DNA of 64,000 bases from Cryptomeria japonica (GCF_030272615.1 NC_081407.1:154091048-154155047), one strand, 5' to 3'. Shown: positions 1 through 14,851, counted from the stretch's first letter. The notes: generated by a model not told the origin, from the sequence alone. A program made the numbers and translations.

Positions 1-449
1 CTTATTTATTTGTTGAATACAAAAAGAAATAGTCTTATCCATGAATGATTTGGGGTTAGTTTCCAGATTACTTTCAATCTAGTTGTTCTTGAATCAAACC
101 CTCGTTGCTTGATGGATTTTGTGATTTCTAACTTGTTAGAAAATTTTCTCCCATAATGGAGATTTTGGTGTAATTCTGGAAATTTATTATATGACTGCAA
201 AATGGGGTTTTATTTTGTTTACATCTTCATTTTGGGTGTTTTGTTTCATGATAAAAAAAAAAAACAAAAAAAGAGGATTGCTGGAAAACGTTTTTTTTTA
301 ACCCCTGTCTGTGAGACTGTGAGTTAAGCTTCTGCAAATAGTTATTTTTTTTATGACTGTTATTTCTGTTTGTTTCCATAGCAAATATATTTTAAAGACA
401 AAATTTTTTTTTTTTAAAAAAAAGGGGTTTATTGCCCCCCCACGGCATT

Positions 450-544
450 GCTACCAGTTGGTAGCGATCTGCTACCAAATGGTAGCAGCGCTACCTTTGG
501 TAGCGCCCTGCTACCATTTGGTAGCAGCGCTACCAAAAGGTAGC
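450..544. repeat. Palindromic GCTACC minisatellite in L4 copy 1
   Basis: Back-to-back units of the form GCTACCA-NN-TGGTAGC, each a near-perfect 16-base palindrome, joined by short GC-rich linkers. At least three full units are visible. The same array is present in L4 copy 2 at 29809-29920. It can fold into a chain of short hairpins. Confidence 0.85.
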
Positions 545-565
545 TAGGCTGCCAACAATGGGGGA

Positions 566-590
566 GGGCCCACGTGGATGTCCACGTGGG
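566..590. promoter_or_regulatory. Inverted double G-box (CACGTG) in L4 copy 1
   Basis: Two CCCACGTGG-type blocks face each other across a three-base spacer. CACGTG is the core plant G-box bound by bZIP and bHLH factors. The arrangement is kept in copy 2 at 29938-29964. A role in transcription of the LTR is inference. Confidence 0.5.
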
Positions 591-1452
591 TACCCTCTCC
601 CCTCTCTTTTTTTTTTTTGAAATTAAAAAAATACAGTTTATGTTATTGTTTTATTTAACTATTATTATTTTATTTTAAATAATTTGTTTTCTTAAGAAAA
701 AAGGGGGTTCAGTCTAATGGATTTATAATTATTAATTGTTTATTATTTTATGTAATATGTTTAGAAAAACAAAGGGAGATATATATGCATGTCACATAAA
801 AGAGAAGAATTCAGATTTATTTAGTGAACTAAAAAGAAAATTTAGTATAAGGGATTTACTTTTAATTCCTTGATAATATTCAATTTTAAATTCAGTTCTT
901 ATCCTATTAATCTTGGATTATAAATTAATATATATATGGACCTTAGGGAATCAACTTTAGTAAACCCATACTTGAATACAAGTTTCTTTTAAACTTCATA
1001 TTGGTCCCAGCATACTCAAGTTAACTCTTATTTTTTTTATGGTCTAAATAGTCATGGTGGACCAAAACGAATTTTTGAATAAAAGTTAAATTATCAAATC
1101 CGTAAACTTGTTCGACATTAGTGGTTAGACAGATATGGTAAACGCACACCTCTTCCGGATTATGCTTACGTAGGTTTAAATTTTTCTATAATAGAATTTG
1201 GTGATGGAATGGCAAGACTTGTCATGATAGTGGATGGTTATATGTCGGTTTAACCCCCTTAGTTAGGCTACCGTCAAGCAATAGAATCTAGTTTTGTTGT
1301 TTTCCTTTGGTTATAATTCAATTTGACCCGCTTTTAAAAGGGATCACTGTGTAATAAGCAATCGAAATAGATGTTGAATAGTGTAGGTGTTCGCCTAAAC
1401 GGCAAATTTGTAAAGACATGTAACTATGTATTCCTGACAATATAATACCAAA

Positions 1453-1532
1453 GGGGTCTTGCAGTTGAGCAGACCCGGAGATGTAGCCCATCCGGGGTGA
1501 ACTCCGAGATCATATTCTGTGTCATGCGATGT
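1453..1532. repeat. Conserved GC-rich island in L4 copy 1
   Basis: An 80-base block beginning GGGGTCTTGCAGTTGAGCAG and ending near GTCATGCGATG matches 30741-30818 much better than the surrounding LTR. It contains the pair CCCGGAGAT / ACTCCGAGATC. The role is unknown. Confidence 0.7.
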
Positions 1533-1949
1533 TTATAGCGTACTTTGTTTTATGTTTTAAATTTTCTTGAATGGTTGTATTTTTGCAAAGTGTATGGTGT
1601 AAATTAAATGAATTCAAGTTTAAATGTATAACATTTTTCATATGGATAAACGTAGTTATTCAAGTTCATAAAACATTGTGAATTATGAATATGGCATGGT
1701 ACTTATATATTGAAAATTAAAGTGTAAAAAAAAAAAAAGAAAAAAAAAAGGGTAAATTGGTAACGTTAATTTGAATGGTAATAGTGGCAGAAATCTAATT
1801 AGAGTTGCTTTATGGGATCATCTTGATATTAAGTATATAAATGGAATGGATGTAAAAAGGAAACAAAGATAAAACTATGTCACTATTCTTTAATTGAAAT
1901 CTAAAAGATGAACATAATAGAAATATCTATCCTTTACCTTAGTAAACGA

Positions 1950-2545
1950 ACCTCGCCATGTCAATTATGTTTCATTGCATTGGGTAAATTTGTTAAGTTA
2001 TTTCACGATTTAATCTTAACAATAAACCTCACCAGAGTAATTCGATAACCGTGTGGGCTTAATTAGGTATTCATGTTGTCTAAGGGATGCATATGCTTAG
2101 TTATTCAGGTTGTAATTAAAAACAATAATCCTCAGTAAATTAACTTTATAATTGTGTGAACCCAACCGGAAAACCCATATGTTAATCTTATAAAAAGGAA
2201 TCCCTCATGTTTGTTAAGATTGAACCAGAATGGGGAACGTTATGATAATTATGTTTCATTATATCGGATATAGTTGTTTGGTCAAATACGTTTAATCTTA
2301 ACAGATCAACCTTACCGAAATTTAACTTGATAATTGGTGAAACTCATTTAGGCATTTACCATCTTACCCTTGTAAATGAACATCGCCATGTTAATTGTAA
2401 TTCACTTTATCAAATGAAATCACTTAGTTGTTTACGTTTTAATCCTAACAAATATTCTTTATCAGATTAATTTCATACAAGAGTGAACTCAACTAGTATC
2501 TATATTTGTAACCTTAAATAACGAATCCCTTATGAATGCTGAAAT
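1950..2545. repeat. Degenerate tandem units inside L4 copy 1
   Basis: Related segments start near 1955, 2240 and 2388. Each has CGCCATGT(T/C)AATT or ATTATGTTTCATT, then a stretch ending TTTAATC(T/C)TAAC, then a segment like CCTCACCAGAGTAATT. Copy 2 holds only one such unit (about 31183-31345), so this part has expanded or contracted and accounts for much of the length difference between the copies. Confidence 0.55.
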
Positions 2546-3623
2546 GGATCTAAAAAAAAAAAGGAAGTTTTGGTATAGTTATTTAAACCTTAATCTTAAT
2601 ATAATATATGTACCATCTCATATTAACCTCGTTTATAAGAAGAGATATGCAAAAAGATAATTGTATTCTAATCCTAATAGAAGAACATCACTATGGTCTG
2701 AATTATTCGAACCTTGAGATGATGAATGTAATCTCGTTAACGATATTTTAAATTGAAGGATGCTCTCGGGGGTTTTAATGCATATCCAACTTAATGAAGT
2801 TAGTCCATTTATTACATTATTAAAAATTCAAATGAGATCTATGGCTACTCATAACCTACCCTTCGTATAAGCACTACAACTCATTAGTTGAATATGCATG
2901 AAACCAAATGAGGGGACTTCACTCTATTAATTGTGGTTAATCCTTAAGAAATAAATCTCTCTCATTAACCATGCTTTTAATATAAAAAAAAAGAGATAAC
3001 AAATGTGGGTGAATATTTTAAAATCAAATGATGAAACCCTCGCTTTACTAATCATAGTTTAACCTTGAATGAATGAACCTCATTAGGCATATTCTTAAAA
3101 CATTAAAGGATGAAATCAATTGTGAATGGATACCACAACCCAATGAATGGAATTCACGAACCCATTTTGGGGGCCTCTTAAAGTAATTATGAATTAAAGT
3201 GCGATGGATAAATAATCTCCTCAATGGCCTCCTAACCATCGAGGTAATTGAATGCCTCCTAAAGATATAAGGTGTTAAACCATTGAACACATATTTAATC
3301 AAGGACTATGCATTATCTCGTAATTAAGTTATCCAGTTTAATAGATCTATTGACGCAAGTTGAGTTAGGTGTAAGGTTGTGTAATCGCGTTAGGAAACTC
3401 CTTAGGGTTGGCTGAGCCTTCCGCTGTGATATCTAAGTTGACAGGTAATCCCCATTGTATTTTAATGTCGTGTCTAATAATGAATTGAGTTAACTTCAAT
3501 TTATCTTAATATCGTAACCTCTTCGTTAACACTCTTAACTACTATAAAAAAAAAAAAAAAAATTTACACTCTATTTGAGTGTTTTAATTTAAACCCATAG
3601 GGGTTTCCTGGCGGGGCATTACA

Positions 3624-4216
3624 TTTTACAATATTGGAAAATACTATTTTGGGGTGGTTACTCCCCAAATAGACATGTGTCACACATTTCATTCCCACAT
3701 CATTCCTCTGAAAGGCATGTGTCCCTCTCTTGGGACACTTGTCTTTCCCATAGGACAAGTGTGGAATCTCATTCCAAATGGCATCTTTAGGAGTGCGACT
3801 TGTCCTCCTTGAGGACAAGTGTTTCACTTTCAAACCCTCTCATCCTCCTCTCATTTCCTATTTAATCCCTCCCATTTCTTAGCAATTCATCCACTTTTCC
3901 ATATTCACATCGTTACTTTGCCAAAATTATCACTCATCATCAATCATCCATTTGCAAAATCATTAATCTTACCATGAAATCACCCTTGCATTTGATATCT
4001 TGGAGCTGTATCAAGCATTCAAATACATCATCAAGGATACATAATATCAAGGAACTATCAAATCAAAGCGAGATTGTGGTTTGCATTGCTTTGTTATTTT
4101 TATTTCCGCTTTTATTTTATCATTCTAATCTTGAGGTGTTTTGATGTCATGTATTTATTTGATTAATTAGTTTATCTTTTTGATCTTTAATATTTGCACG
4201 CATTTTTCATCACACA
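3624..4216 (+). mobile_element. End of a gypsy-type 5' LTR (element F)
   Basis: This AT-rich segment ends in CATCACACA directly before a gypsy-type primer site at 4222, so it is read as the 3' part of the 5' LTR. Its start is lost because L4 copy 1 was inserted here. It contains a cluster of ACTTGTCC / GGACAAGTGT inverted motifs (about 3725-3825), and a CTATTTAATCCCTCCC stretch near 3857 that could be the TATA region. No ORF is credible. Confidence 0.55.
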
Positions 4217-4221
4217 TTTTT

Positions 4222-4239
4222 TGGCACGCCTGGTGGGAC
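4222..4239 (+). other. Putative primer-binding site of gypsy element F
   Basis: TGGCACGCCTGGTGGGAC follows a T-rich spacer after the LTR end. This wording is typical of the LTR/leader junction of plant Ty3/gypsy elements. The priming tRNA is not assigned. Confidence 0.55.
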
Positions 4240-4499
4240 CCAGTTCACTAGTCATATCTCATGTTCCTTGTTGTTTGAGGGTGTTTTTACAGATTTTGAA
4301 CACTTGTAGGTAAAAACACGAAAATACAGGTGGAGTTTTGCCTCGATAGAGGTCTATTTCATCACTATCTTAATTTTGAGAAATAATGAGTTTGCTTTGT
4401 AAAATAGCAAGAACGTTATTAGGATCAACAAGAACGTATTCCCGTTGTCGTATAGAAGGTGGAAATTCAATTTTTTGCTCTTGGGATTTTTTTTATATA

Positions 4500-6160
4500 T
4501 TCTGTTACAAAGTAAAACAACGGGTTTGTAGGCTAAAGTGGAAGGTTTGAACTAATGAAATCTAATCAGCCTACCAGAGTCTTTCTACTCTCTATTATTC
4601 AGTTCATTATTTTTGCATATTAATCAAAAATAGTAGGTTTGTGTTTAGAAATAATGGGTTTGTTGTTAGAGTCTTTAAACATTTTCAACCTACATGTTAG
4701 TTTCACATTATAGTGGGCTTGGTGCTTATTTTAATGGGTTTTCTGTATGAAATAGTAGGTTTAATACTTAAAGTAGCGAGTTTGTAGGTAGATTATTTAA
4801 AATAGCGGGTTTGTACTATGTTCTAGCGGGTTTGAAGTCTGCATGTTTATTGCCATTTTTCCAAAATTTTAATTGATCAAATTTCAACTAACTAGCTAAT
4901 GTTTGTGTCTTGATGAGATTTTACTAGTGTTTGTGCAGCCAATTGAGTGCTTTGAAGACCCCAAAATTCAAACAATTAAAACTTTGTTGCAGGACCGCTA
5001 AAGAGGAGGGGTTTTGCTAAGACATTTATTTCCTTTATTAATTTTCAATTATGTATTTGTATCTTTTATTAATTTAGCCTCACTTCAATTTGATAAAGGA
5101 AATGAACAACATGTATTTCATGCTTGGTACATTCGTGCATGTGTAGAGAAGACCTATTGCTAACACACATTATGCTCTCCCTTGGCTCTCATGGTCCTAG
5201 GTGCAAGAGAAAAGTGTTAGCGATACTCAAATTTTATTAAGTAGTAGAAGGGCTTGCCTCCCAAGTAGCCTATAAGGTTGGAGGGAATGACCCAAGTGTT
5301 ATTCTTTCGGTCTGCTATATAAATATTCATGATTTGGTGAAAACCATAATCCTTTGGTGCTTCTGTGGTAGATGCGTAAAAACCTACATTCTATAGGCTG
5401 AGATATCTCTTAAATGAGCTAGTTGAAAATTCCTCCACTATGAACCAAATTGTTTCTAGTTGCCAAAAAACCTTTTACTTGTTGACTCAGGTATTGTGAT
5501 ATGCGCATATTGAAGAAACCCCTCAATTTGAAATAATTTTTTTTGAGATCTTAGGATCTTTAAAAATTTGAAGCTTGGAATGCTTGATAAGTATGTTCCA
5601 TGGAGTGGATCTAGTGATGCTAAGCTTCTATCTATTCAATTGAATGAACTATTCTGGGCAAAGGGATTCAAAAAGTTTTGTAATTTGACTATCCTAGGAA
5701 GTACATGATTGTTTATGCATTTTTATTATTCGTGTGTGCTTGTTGTGTTTGGTGTCACAAAAGGTCTTTTGTCAAAATTCAGTCCAAGTCAGTGGATATT
5801 TTAGAAGTCTAGCGGGTTCGTCTCCTATTCTAGAAGGTTTGTTGTCTATTATGACAGGATCACTTCATTTTTTTGAGTTAGTTTGAAATACTTAGCGTAG
5901 TCACTATCACTATGTACTCTGGCGGGTTTGCTCTCAAAACTCATGGGTTTGCTCATTTTTGTGGTAGGTTCACATTGTCTTTTTGGCTAGTCTTGTTGCT
6001 ATCTAGTCCAACGGGTTTGCACCTAGTTCTAGCAAGTTCATAGTCATTGGTTTTTTGTTTTCCAATAATTTATGCTATAGTGGGTTTGCATCTAGATGTG
6101 GTGGGTTTTTCACCTATTTTAGTGGGTTTATGTTCTACTATGGTGGGTTTGTCATTTTAG
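4500..6160 (+). repeat. Leader of element F with recurring GGGTTTG motif
   Basis: Roughly twenty copies of a short motif, consensus TAG(C/T)GGGTTTG, recur irregularly in two clusters (about 4505-4830 and 5805-6160), often 25 to 45 bases apart. Between them (about 4860-5800) is ordinary AT-rich leader with no array. Stops occur in all frames, so this is the long untranslated leader between primer site and gag. I see nothing else between 4240 and 6900. Confidence 0.6.
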
Positions 6161-6906
6161 TCTCATTATGATGCCAAAATTTGGCTATCATGTTACAACT
6201 TTAAATCCTTGCTATTAGTGCTTTGACTAGCAGATTTGACCATTCGGTATTATCATGTTATCGGAGTTCTATCCGTTTTATGCTATGATTTGTCAGACCT
6301 TTTCATTAGTCCTCTATCCTGCGAGTTTGATCTAGTCAAAGAGCTCCTTTAGTGACCAAGTGCTGCCAATTTTTGGTTAGACTACCATTCTCTCATGTCT
6401 CATAGCATCGGTTTTTGATATCTTGATCATTTTTTTTGGTCGTGTGGTTGATTCATTCTTTTTAGCTAACTTGTGTCATCGATCTATCAGTTGCTATTAT
6501 TTGTCTAATCTTTTCATCATCTCATGCTTCAACCTCTCTCATCTTTCTTCTCATCAATCTAGATCTTTCTAGTCCCTGTGGGTCTCGTTGGTCCTGATTT
6601 TGGTTGGATAGTTTGTATCTTTCCTCGTGAAGATTACCATCACTCCTTGGACTATATCATGTCTAAGGTTTTCATATTGTATCTCATTGTGATCTTATCA
6701 CCACGAGCTAGAGGTTCGATTCACAGAGCCTTACCTTGTTGGGTTTTATTTAGGTGTATTATCTTGAGCTACCCTAATCTCACATTATTTCAATCAGATG
6801 ATATCTGTTCATACTTTGGGTCTCCATCTTTTATTCATCAGGTTAGATAAATCAAACCAACTAGTCGATCTAGTTTCTTGATTTCAGCTTTGGTTCTTTC
6901 ATCACC

Positions 6907-7477
6907 TTGTGTGGTTCATGCTCGTCACCACTAGGTCCAAATCTAGATAGGCTATGGAAAAATCACCTCAATTGGTGGGATTTTTTAGACCCGCAACAAA
7001 ATCTTGACTCTAGTGTCAGTCCTATCACCTCAGGAAACACTTGTGTCACTTATGATACCCATTATCCATCTATCCCTGATGACACTATGGCCAACCAACC
7101 CAATGAAACAGACACTCCAATTAATCTAGTTGACCAATTCCTAGCTAACAAAGATAATGTCCAAATGGTTAAAAAAATCATTGAGGCTCACAAAAATATT
7201 ATCTTTTCCAACATGGTTGCTAGTGACATGACTATTGCATCACCTGATACACCTGTGACTCCGAGTTCACAAGAACCCTCTTAACAACAAATGTTGTTGT
7301 GACCGTCGTCTTCATTTTTTATCCAACAACAAACCCAATTAAAAAGCTACCCATATATGTCAAACATGTGACTGCCTATGGATTCCCTCACTTAGCATTA
7401 CTAACCATTTTTTGACAAGTGGTCAGCACCACTTTTAGGAGGAGGCATCTATAATACGCTCATTGACATCTTGTCTG
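6907..7477 (+). pseudogene. Start of a gypsy gag ORF (element F), truncated
   Basis: An open frame of 125 codons (6907-7284) has a Pro/Thr/Ser/Asn-rich composition. It includes a segment reading VDQFLANKDNVQMVKKII followed by AHKNIIFSNMVASD. Beyond the stop at 7284 the same kind of sequence continues (ACGFPHLALLTN-like wording) up to 7477, where element C begins. By position, downstream of the F leader, and by composition I read it as the N-terminal gag region of F. No core gag domain or zinc knuckle is present before the break, so the assignment rests on context. The rest of F is not identified in the window. Confidence 0.4.
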
Positions 7478-8378
7478 TTGGTGCCCAAAACCACAGATTA
7501 GAAAACCAAAAACTTTGCTAATCCTCAGTAGATCCAATCAGCCTTGGCCAACGAACAGGAATGGTCAAAGACCAAATACCTCTATACTTTAGGCTCCAGT
7601 AAACCCAAGTGGGTGTACCTTACACTCTCAAGCACAAAAGAGGTTTATTTTAAGTGAATTTAAACTATGGGAGTTATCAATTGAAGGGATGACAAAAGGT
7701 TTTCTTGCAATTATGATAACAAAAGTTGTTTTTATTGAATACCTTTAGAATAGATAACATAAGTGTGAATATAGTTGTGATATGTAAAAGATTACTGTTA
7801 AGACTTTAAGCCACTATGAGAAAGAGCAGTACTGATATAAATTAGAAGATTTGTTTCTTTGATAAGGACCTAATGCATACAAACCTATTCAACAAAGATT
7901 AATAACATACCAGTGCCTTATCTGACCATTAATGAATAACTTTGTGGACTAGAATCACTATCAACTTAAGAGACAATTATAAGACCATCACTGTGAAAGT
8001 TTCATTATGTTTTGCATGAACAATGAAAACCCAATTTTATATTCAATACAACATCATGTGATGGCATATCACAACAAATCTAAAAGATTTATCAAGAGGA
8101 CATATGATTCCATCAAACAAAAAATTACACATAACAGTTTGAAGATAATAGCATGAAATCTTGTGCATTAACTTCTGAAATAAGAATGTACACAAAGATA
8201 CACTTACAAATACTCCAATACATTCAGTTTGCACAAAATAAACTCCTCATTCCTATTAGACTTTTCTAAAAACATAACACTTATAGCCCAGCCAGCAGCA
8301 GAATATTATCTATCTCTTATGATACAAAAATGACTCACTACATATATATGAGCCAAAGGATTCAAATGAAAGAACACA
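7478..8378 (-). mobile_element. Putative LTR of element C
   Basis: The segment starts TGTTGG, as the copia-type LTRs in this window do, and interrupts the gag reading of F. Read on the minus strand it ends GGGCACCAACA, a plausible LTR 3' end. The other edge is placed at ...ACACA (8378) because a purine-rich stretch (AAGATGAAAGGG on the minus strand) then separates it from the end of the C ORF. Both edges are tentative: the second LTR was not found, and the five flanking bases TTGTC could not be matched to a partner. Short ORFs here are not credible. Confidence 0.3.
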
Positions 8379-8455
8379 CCCTTTCATCTTGTTAAACTAA
8401 ACTTGACTAAAAACTAACACCTAACTGCTTAACTACTAGATACAAAATATAAAAA

Positions 8456-11450
8456 TTAGTTCTGGTCATCCAGTATTGTATCACATTTTTGTATGTGCTC
8501 CAAATACTTGTTGTCCTAGTGAGTGCTGGTGTTGAATACAATATCCCTAATAGCGATCTCCCTGGTAACCATTCTCTCCATTTTCTCACCTGTCTCCTTC
8601 ATATCAAAAACATCTGCCTGGTCAACATTAAGGGATGTGTTGAGTACATTCTGGCATTTTGCAATCCAAATCCCTTTGTCCTTTAACTACTCTACCTCAT
8701 CCACAATATCTAGTACACCATGTATGACAATATTCTTACAATCGGTAAATTCCTGCTTGATGTCCACACCAAATTCCTCATGCTTGTTCAACCTTCTCTA
8801 GATCTTCTCAACAATATTCTCATCGACACTCTTCTCTTTCAACAATGCCTTTAGCCTCTTCAAAATTCTTTCATGAGAAGCCATATTATCTTGATTCTTC
8901 TGATAGTTGGTCCAGAATTCTTTGAGAACTTCCAACAAATGCTCAAACCTGTTGGTCAACAAAACACAAGCAACATCCACCCTGGCAGACCTGATTTGCC
9001 TTCTTAGCTTTATATTTTCTTTCATTTGATCCTCATATTTCTTTTTCCACTGTACAATATCAATTATCTGTGGTACTTCATGACCATGACTTCTTAATAG
9101 GTCTTCATATAAATCTTTGTATTTTTGACCCTCCTTTAACACCCACTGCATTTGGGCCTTATTCATTTTTGCAATGTCAATCCCCAAATCTGCAGTGACA
9201 ATTGGATTAACCTCTCCCACTTTCAGCCTCATCATATGCCCAAATGCCTTATCTACATATATAATCTTGGGTCTTTTATTTGGGGGGTATAGGGCCCAAA
9301 GAAATATTTCCTCTTCATTTGGATCATATCTTGATCCAATAAAAATGTCATCAACTCCCTGCATGTCTAAATTTACATCCTTTCTATCAGAATGTAACAA
9401 GTTGTTAAAAATGAAAGAAGTACTTAAATCCCATCCTGGGAACAAAATGATACCTGCCTCACTGAGAAGTTGTCTCCCTCTCTGTGGTATCATTGTGGCC
9501 ACTTCTGCAACAATGTCTCCTTTCAATTTCTTAAGCATTTCTGCTTCATTTTATGGGGTAACATTTGGGATGCTTTCCCTCAATTTTTTCCCTTTGTAAT
9601 GGTACAAGAATGATTTAAACTCTTTGGACTGTACAAAAACTTCATCTGCAACAAAAGTTGCATGCTATTCCATTCTCACATCTGTGTTGTCATTTATTCT
9701 CACCATGTCTTTCTCCTAGCTCTCTGCCACTTCTTCTAGTTCAGGTGCACAGAGGGTAGATACAGCTACATTCTCATCAGACTCACTCTAAGATTCTCCT
9801 TCTTCTTTTAGTTCTTGAAGCCTCTGCTTCTGCTCTTCCAATTTTTGGTTCAACTCCTCTAATACTACATCAGCCTCATCCCGTTCCTTATTTCTAAATA
9901 AATCTTCAACATCCATGGGTATATGCAAATATTCTCCCAAGTTCTAGCTCCTCCTGCAGTGGTTGATGTATCCTTATGGATCATAAATTTTCCAAGCCTG
10001 GTGTCCATACAAATTGTACTCCTCTACCAGCTTCTTTTCTATCATCTCATAGGCCTTGGTAGATACAATGGTGAAGTCTCCAAAATGCAAGGTGCCAGGC
10101 ATAAATACCTTTTTGTGTGCACCACCCAAATGCTTTGCATTTGACATACTAAGTTGCCTAACAATTTCTAGATAAGCAATCCTCTCATGAACTAATGTAG
10201 CCAAAATATATGGAACACCCCCAAAACCATAAACCATGAAAAAAGTGAAATTCTAGCATAAAAACCAGTCACCCTAATTGTAGTTGACCCTAGTGTCTCC
10301 AAAATCATGGGGTCTCAAGAATCTCTTAACCTCCTGTGAGATAGACTCCTCACATTCTACCCCAAACAATTTGTACAAGGGCTTGACAAAATATTCTTCA
10401 AACAACACATAGTGTGATTTGTCGAACCTTGAGTCCCATAGGGATACCCATAATTGAATTGGTTGATTTTGTCCCTCTTTGTTCCTGGAAGTCACCTTTA
10501 ATTCTCCTGGCCACAAGCCTTGCATCTGACCACAAAACAAAAACATATTCATTAGCAATGAGTAAAACTTGAAAGTAGGGTTAGGCTCTATTTGCAAACT
10601 CAAAAACCCTTCATGCAACTTCTTTGCCAAGTAAGTTGCATAATCAAATGGCCTCAGCTCATGCATTTGAATGTCTGTAGCCAACACCAATGGGCCTATT
10701 CTTGTAACATCAAGAACTTCTTCCCCGCAAATCTGGCCGCATGCCCAATATGTATACTGCAAGTATTGTCTGAACAAGGTAATCTCAAAAGGAGGACCAT
10801 CCTGCCCTATGAGTTGTCCCTTCTCCTTTTTGTGAATTGCTAACTTCCACACTGTGTGGGTAGTGTCCATTTGGGTATATTCTCCTTCTAAGTCTAAAAA
10901 AGATAGGGGCATGTAAGGCTCATATGTCATGTCGAAAACCTCCTAAATAGACTCGACAAATATCTAGATGAATGGATCCCCATTGGGCAATTGGATGTAT
11001 CTTTTTTCTTTGTTGTATTTCCTAGTGATCAATTCCAATAATCTAAGATTCAGAAAAACATTTGGGACCACCAGTCTGCCCAAATTTGTTGTCCAAGGTT
11101 TTGACAACGACATCTCCTTGTTTCACCCGAGGTAGTGATACAAAAATAATTCATGGCCCCTTATGGTTTTCCATATATCTCCAACCCCTTTTTACTTATC
11201 TTCCAATTGATCCCTGGGTGGCAAATTGGTTTTAGACCTCCTCAACTTAGCACCAGATGACTCCATCTGGTCAATCATGTACTGGTTCAATTTTTGCTTC
11301 TGCACACCCTCCATAGACTTCGTCTTTTTTGATTTAGTTGATTGTGTATCTGAAATCTCTATGACCTTTCTCTTTCCTTGTGAACTAGAAGCCTCGATGA
11401 TTAAATGCTTGAATTCTTAAATTACCCGCGCTTCTTGTTTGCAACTTCAA
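8456..11450 (-). pseudogene. Large decayed ORF of element C, function unknown
   Basis: Three longer open stretches (10930-10274, 10237-9974 and 9538-8798) and the segments joining them form one decayed protein of roughly 950 to 1000 codons on the minus strand. At least eight stops interrupt it, most at TAG or TGA where CAG or CGA would be expected, and some segments shift frame. The N-terminal part contains LRLLELITRKYNKEKRYIQL, then a globular-looking region with FDYATYLAKKLHEGFLSL and TFKFYSLLMNMFLF. A Glu/Gln/Lys-rich stretch follows (LEELNQKLEEQKQRLQEL), then a mainly helical C-terminal part with KYEDQMKENIKLRRQIRSAR. I do not recognise the family. The order (globular domain, charged linker, coiled coil) and the FD...T / FKF..LL pattern resemble ORF2 of elements A and B, so it may be a distant relative. 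It could instead be an antisense extra ORF of gypsy element K. Confidence 0.5.
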
Positions 11451-11459
11451 TGTTGGCAG

Positions 11460-11892
11460 CGGAAAAAATTGTGAATAATTCTGGCATGAAAACTCTTTCT
11501 TTATGCTAGATATGCAACGCCTAGAGTCTGTAACGATAAAAAACTTATCAGATTTGCTTCATGTGGATCCAACTCACCTGATCACGAGCATTAAATAATG
11601 GCTGTCATATCAGGCATTCTAACGTCTAATTAGCGTAACCCCACTCGATAATTCAATTACTTGGCGCCATCCGTATTTTGCGTTCCTTCAATTACCTTTT
11701 TGTCTTTCTGATCGGTATAGGTCATTCTGATCAATCCATTTGATCTCGCTGCGGTCGTTTCACTTTTTTCCTCAAGGCTTGACTTATCTCGATGGATCCA
11801 CCTTTCTTTTCTATTAGTCAACTTTTCTTTATGTCACATTGGGGTATGTCTCTCTGATGAAACCTTCCTCTGTTTCTTCCTCCAGTTGCTCC
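11460..11892 (+). other. Non-coding leader of gypsy element K, first part
   Basis: No credible ORF. Short motifs such as ATCAGGCAT, TCTCGATGGATCCACC and GCGTAACCCC resemble those repeated in 18165-18980. The two segments were one stretch before the insertion at 11898, as shown by ATCAG on both sides of that element. Confidence 0.5.
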
Positions 11893-11897
11893 ATCAG

Positions 11898-14435
<2,538 letters not shown>

Positions 14436-14437
14436 AA

Positions 14438-14449
14438 TGGTATCAGAGC
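14438..14449 (+). other. tRNA-iMet primer-binding site
   Basis: TGGTATCAGAGC lies two bases after the 5' LTR end. It is the standard complement of the plant initiator tRNA-Met 3' end. Confidence 0.92.
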
Positions 14450-14740
14450 TATGATCTTGCCATCCTGTAGGGTAAGATTGAATCAACGAATTATTCTAGT
14501 CAATAAACAGAGGCAAGTACCATGACCGATAAGCAACGAAGGTTCTATCTCGTAAGATAAATTTAAAATATATTATTATCAGCCAAATAGATATTGAAAT
14601 GGTATGACTTCAGAGTAATTGAAATTAAAATAGTGGAATTATCTCATTGATAACAGTATAATCTTAAAGAAATTGACTAAATAATAGATGTAGACTTCAC
14701 ATTCACCACTAGTGTGGGAGAGAGATAGAACAATGAGGTC

Positions 14741-14851
14741 AGCAGAAACTAGGCCTCTGTCAGGTAGACCACCCACTGCAGTTGACAAAGGGCTTCTGGC
14801 AGGAGGGCCAAGGGGGAGTGTACCGCTCTTGGGCCTGATAAGCACTACGGG
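14741..14851 (+). repeat. Internal 111-base repeat, first copy
   Basis: This GC-rich block runs from AGCAGAAACTAGGCCTCTGT to GCACTACGGGC and returns at 15100-15211 with about seven differences. It is far more GC-rich than its surroundings and lies in an otherwise non-coding internal region. Antisense ORFs over both copies share LGPPARSPLSTAVGGLPDRG, which simply reflects the repeat. Confidence 0.85.

Larger units (their letters stand above)
1..3623. mobile_element. Partial giant LTR (L4 copy 1), left end outside window
   Basis: This is the right-hand part of a very long LTR. It matches, in the same order, the complete copy at 27852-32283: the GCTACC palindrome array, a double G-box, a conserved GC-rich island and the terminal GGGGCATTACA all recur. 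The window starts at a point matching about 29.3 kb in the complete copy. The element ends at the terminal ACA at 3623, followed by TTTTA, which may be the target-site duplication; the partner lies outside the window. No coding capacity is credible. It sits just before the remaining end of a gypsy LTR (3624-4216), so it most likely inserted into that LTR. Whether it is a solo LTR or one end of a full element cannot be told here. Confidence 0.8.

Noticed and set aside
450-544. CRISPR-like array
   Set aside because: Units are palindromic and contiguous with no unique spacers of regular size; plant LTR context.
8456-11450. A host gene on the minus strand
   Set aside because: Large size and several long open pieces invited this, but it has many stops, no intron signals at the breaks and transposon neighbours on both sides.
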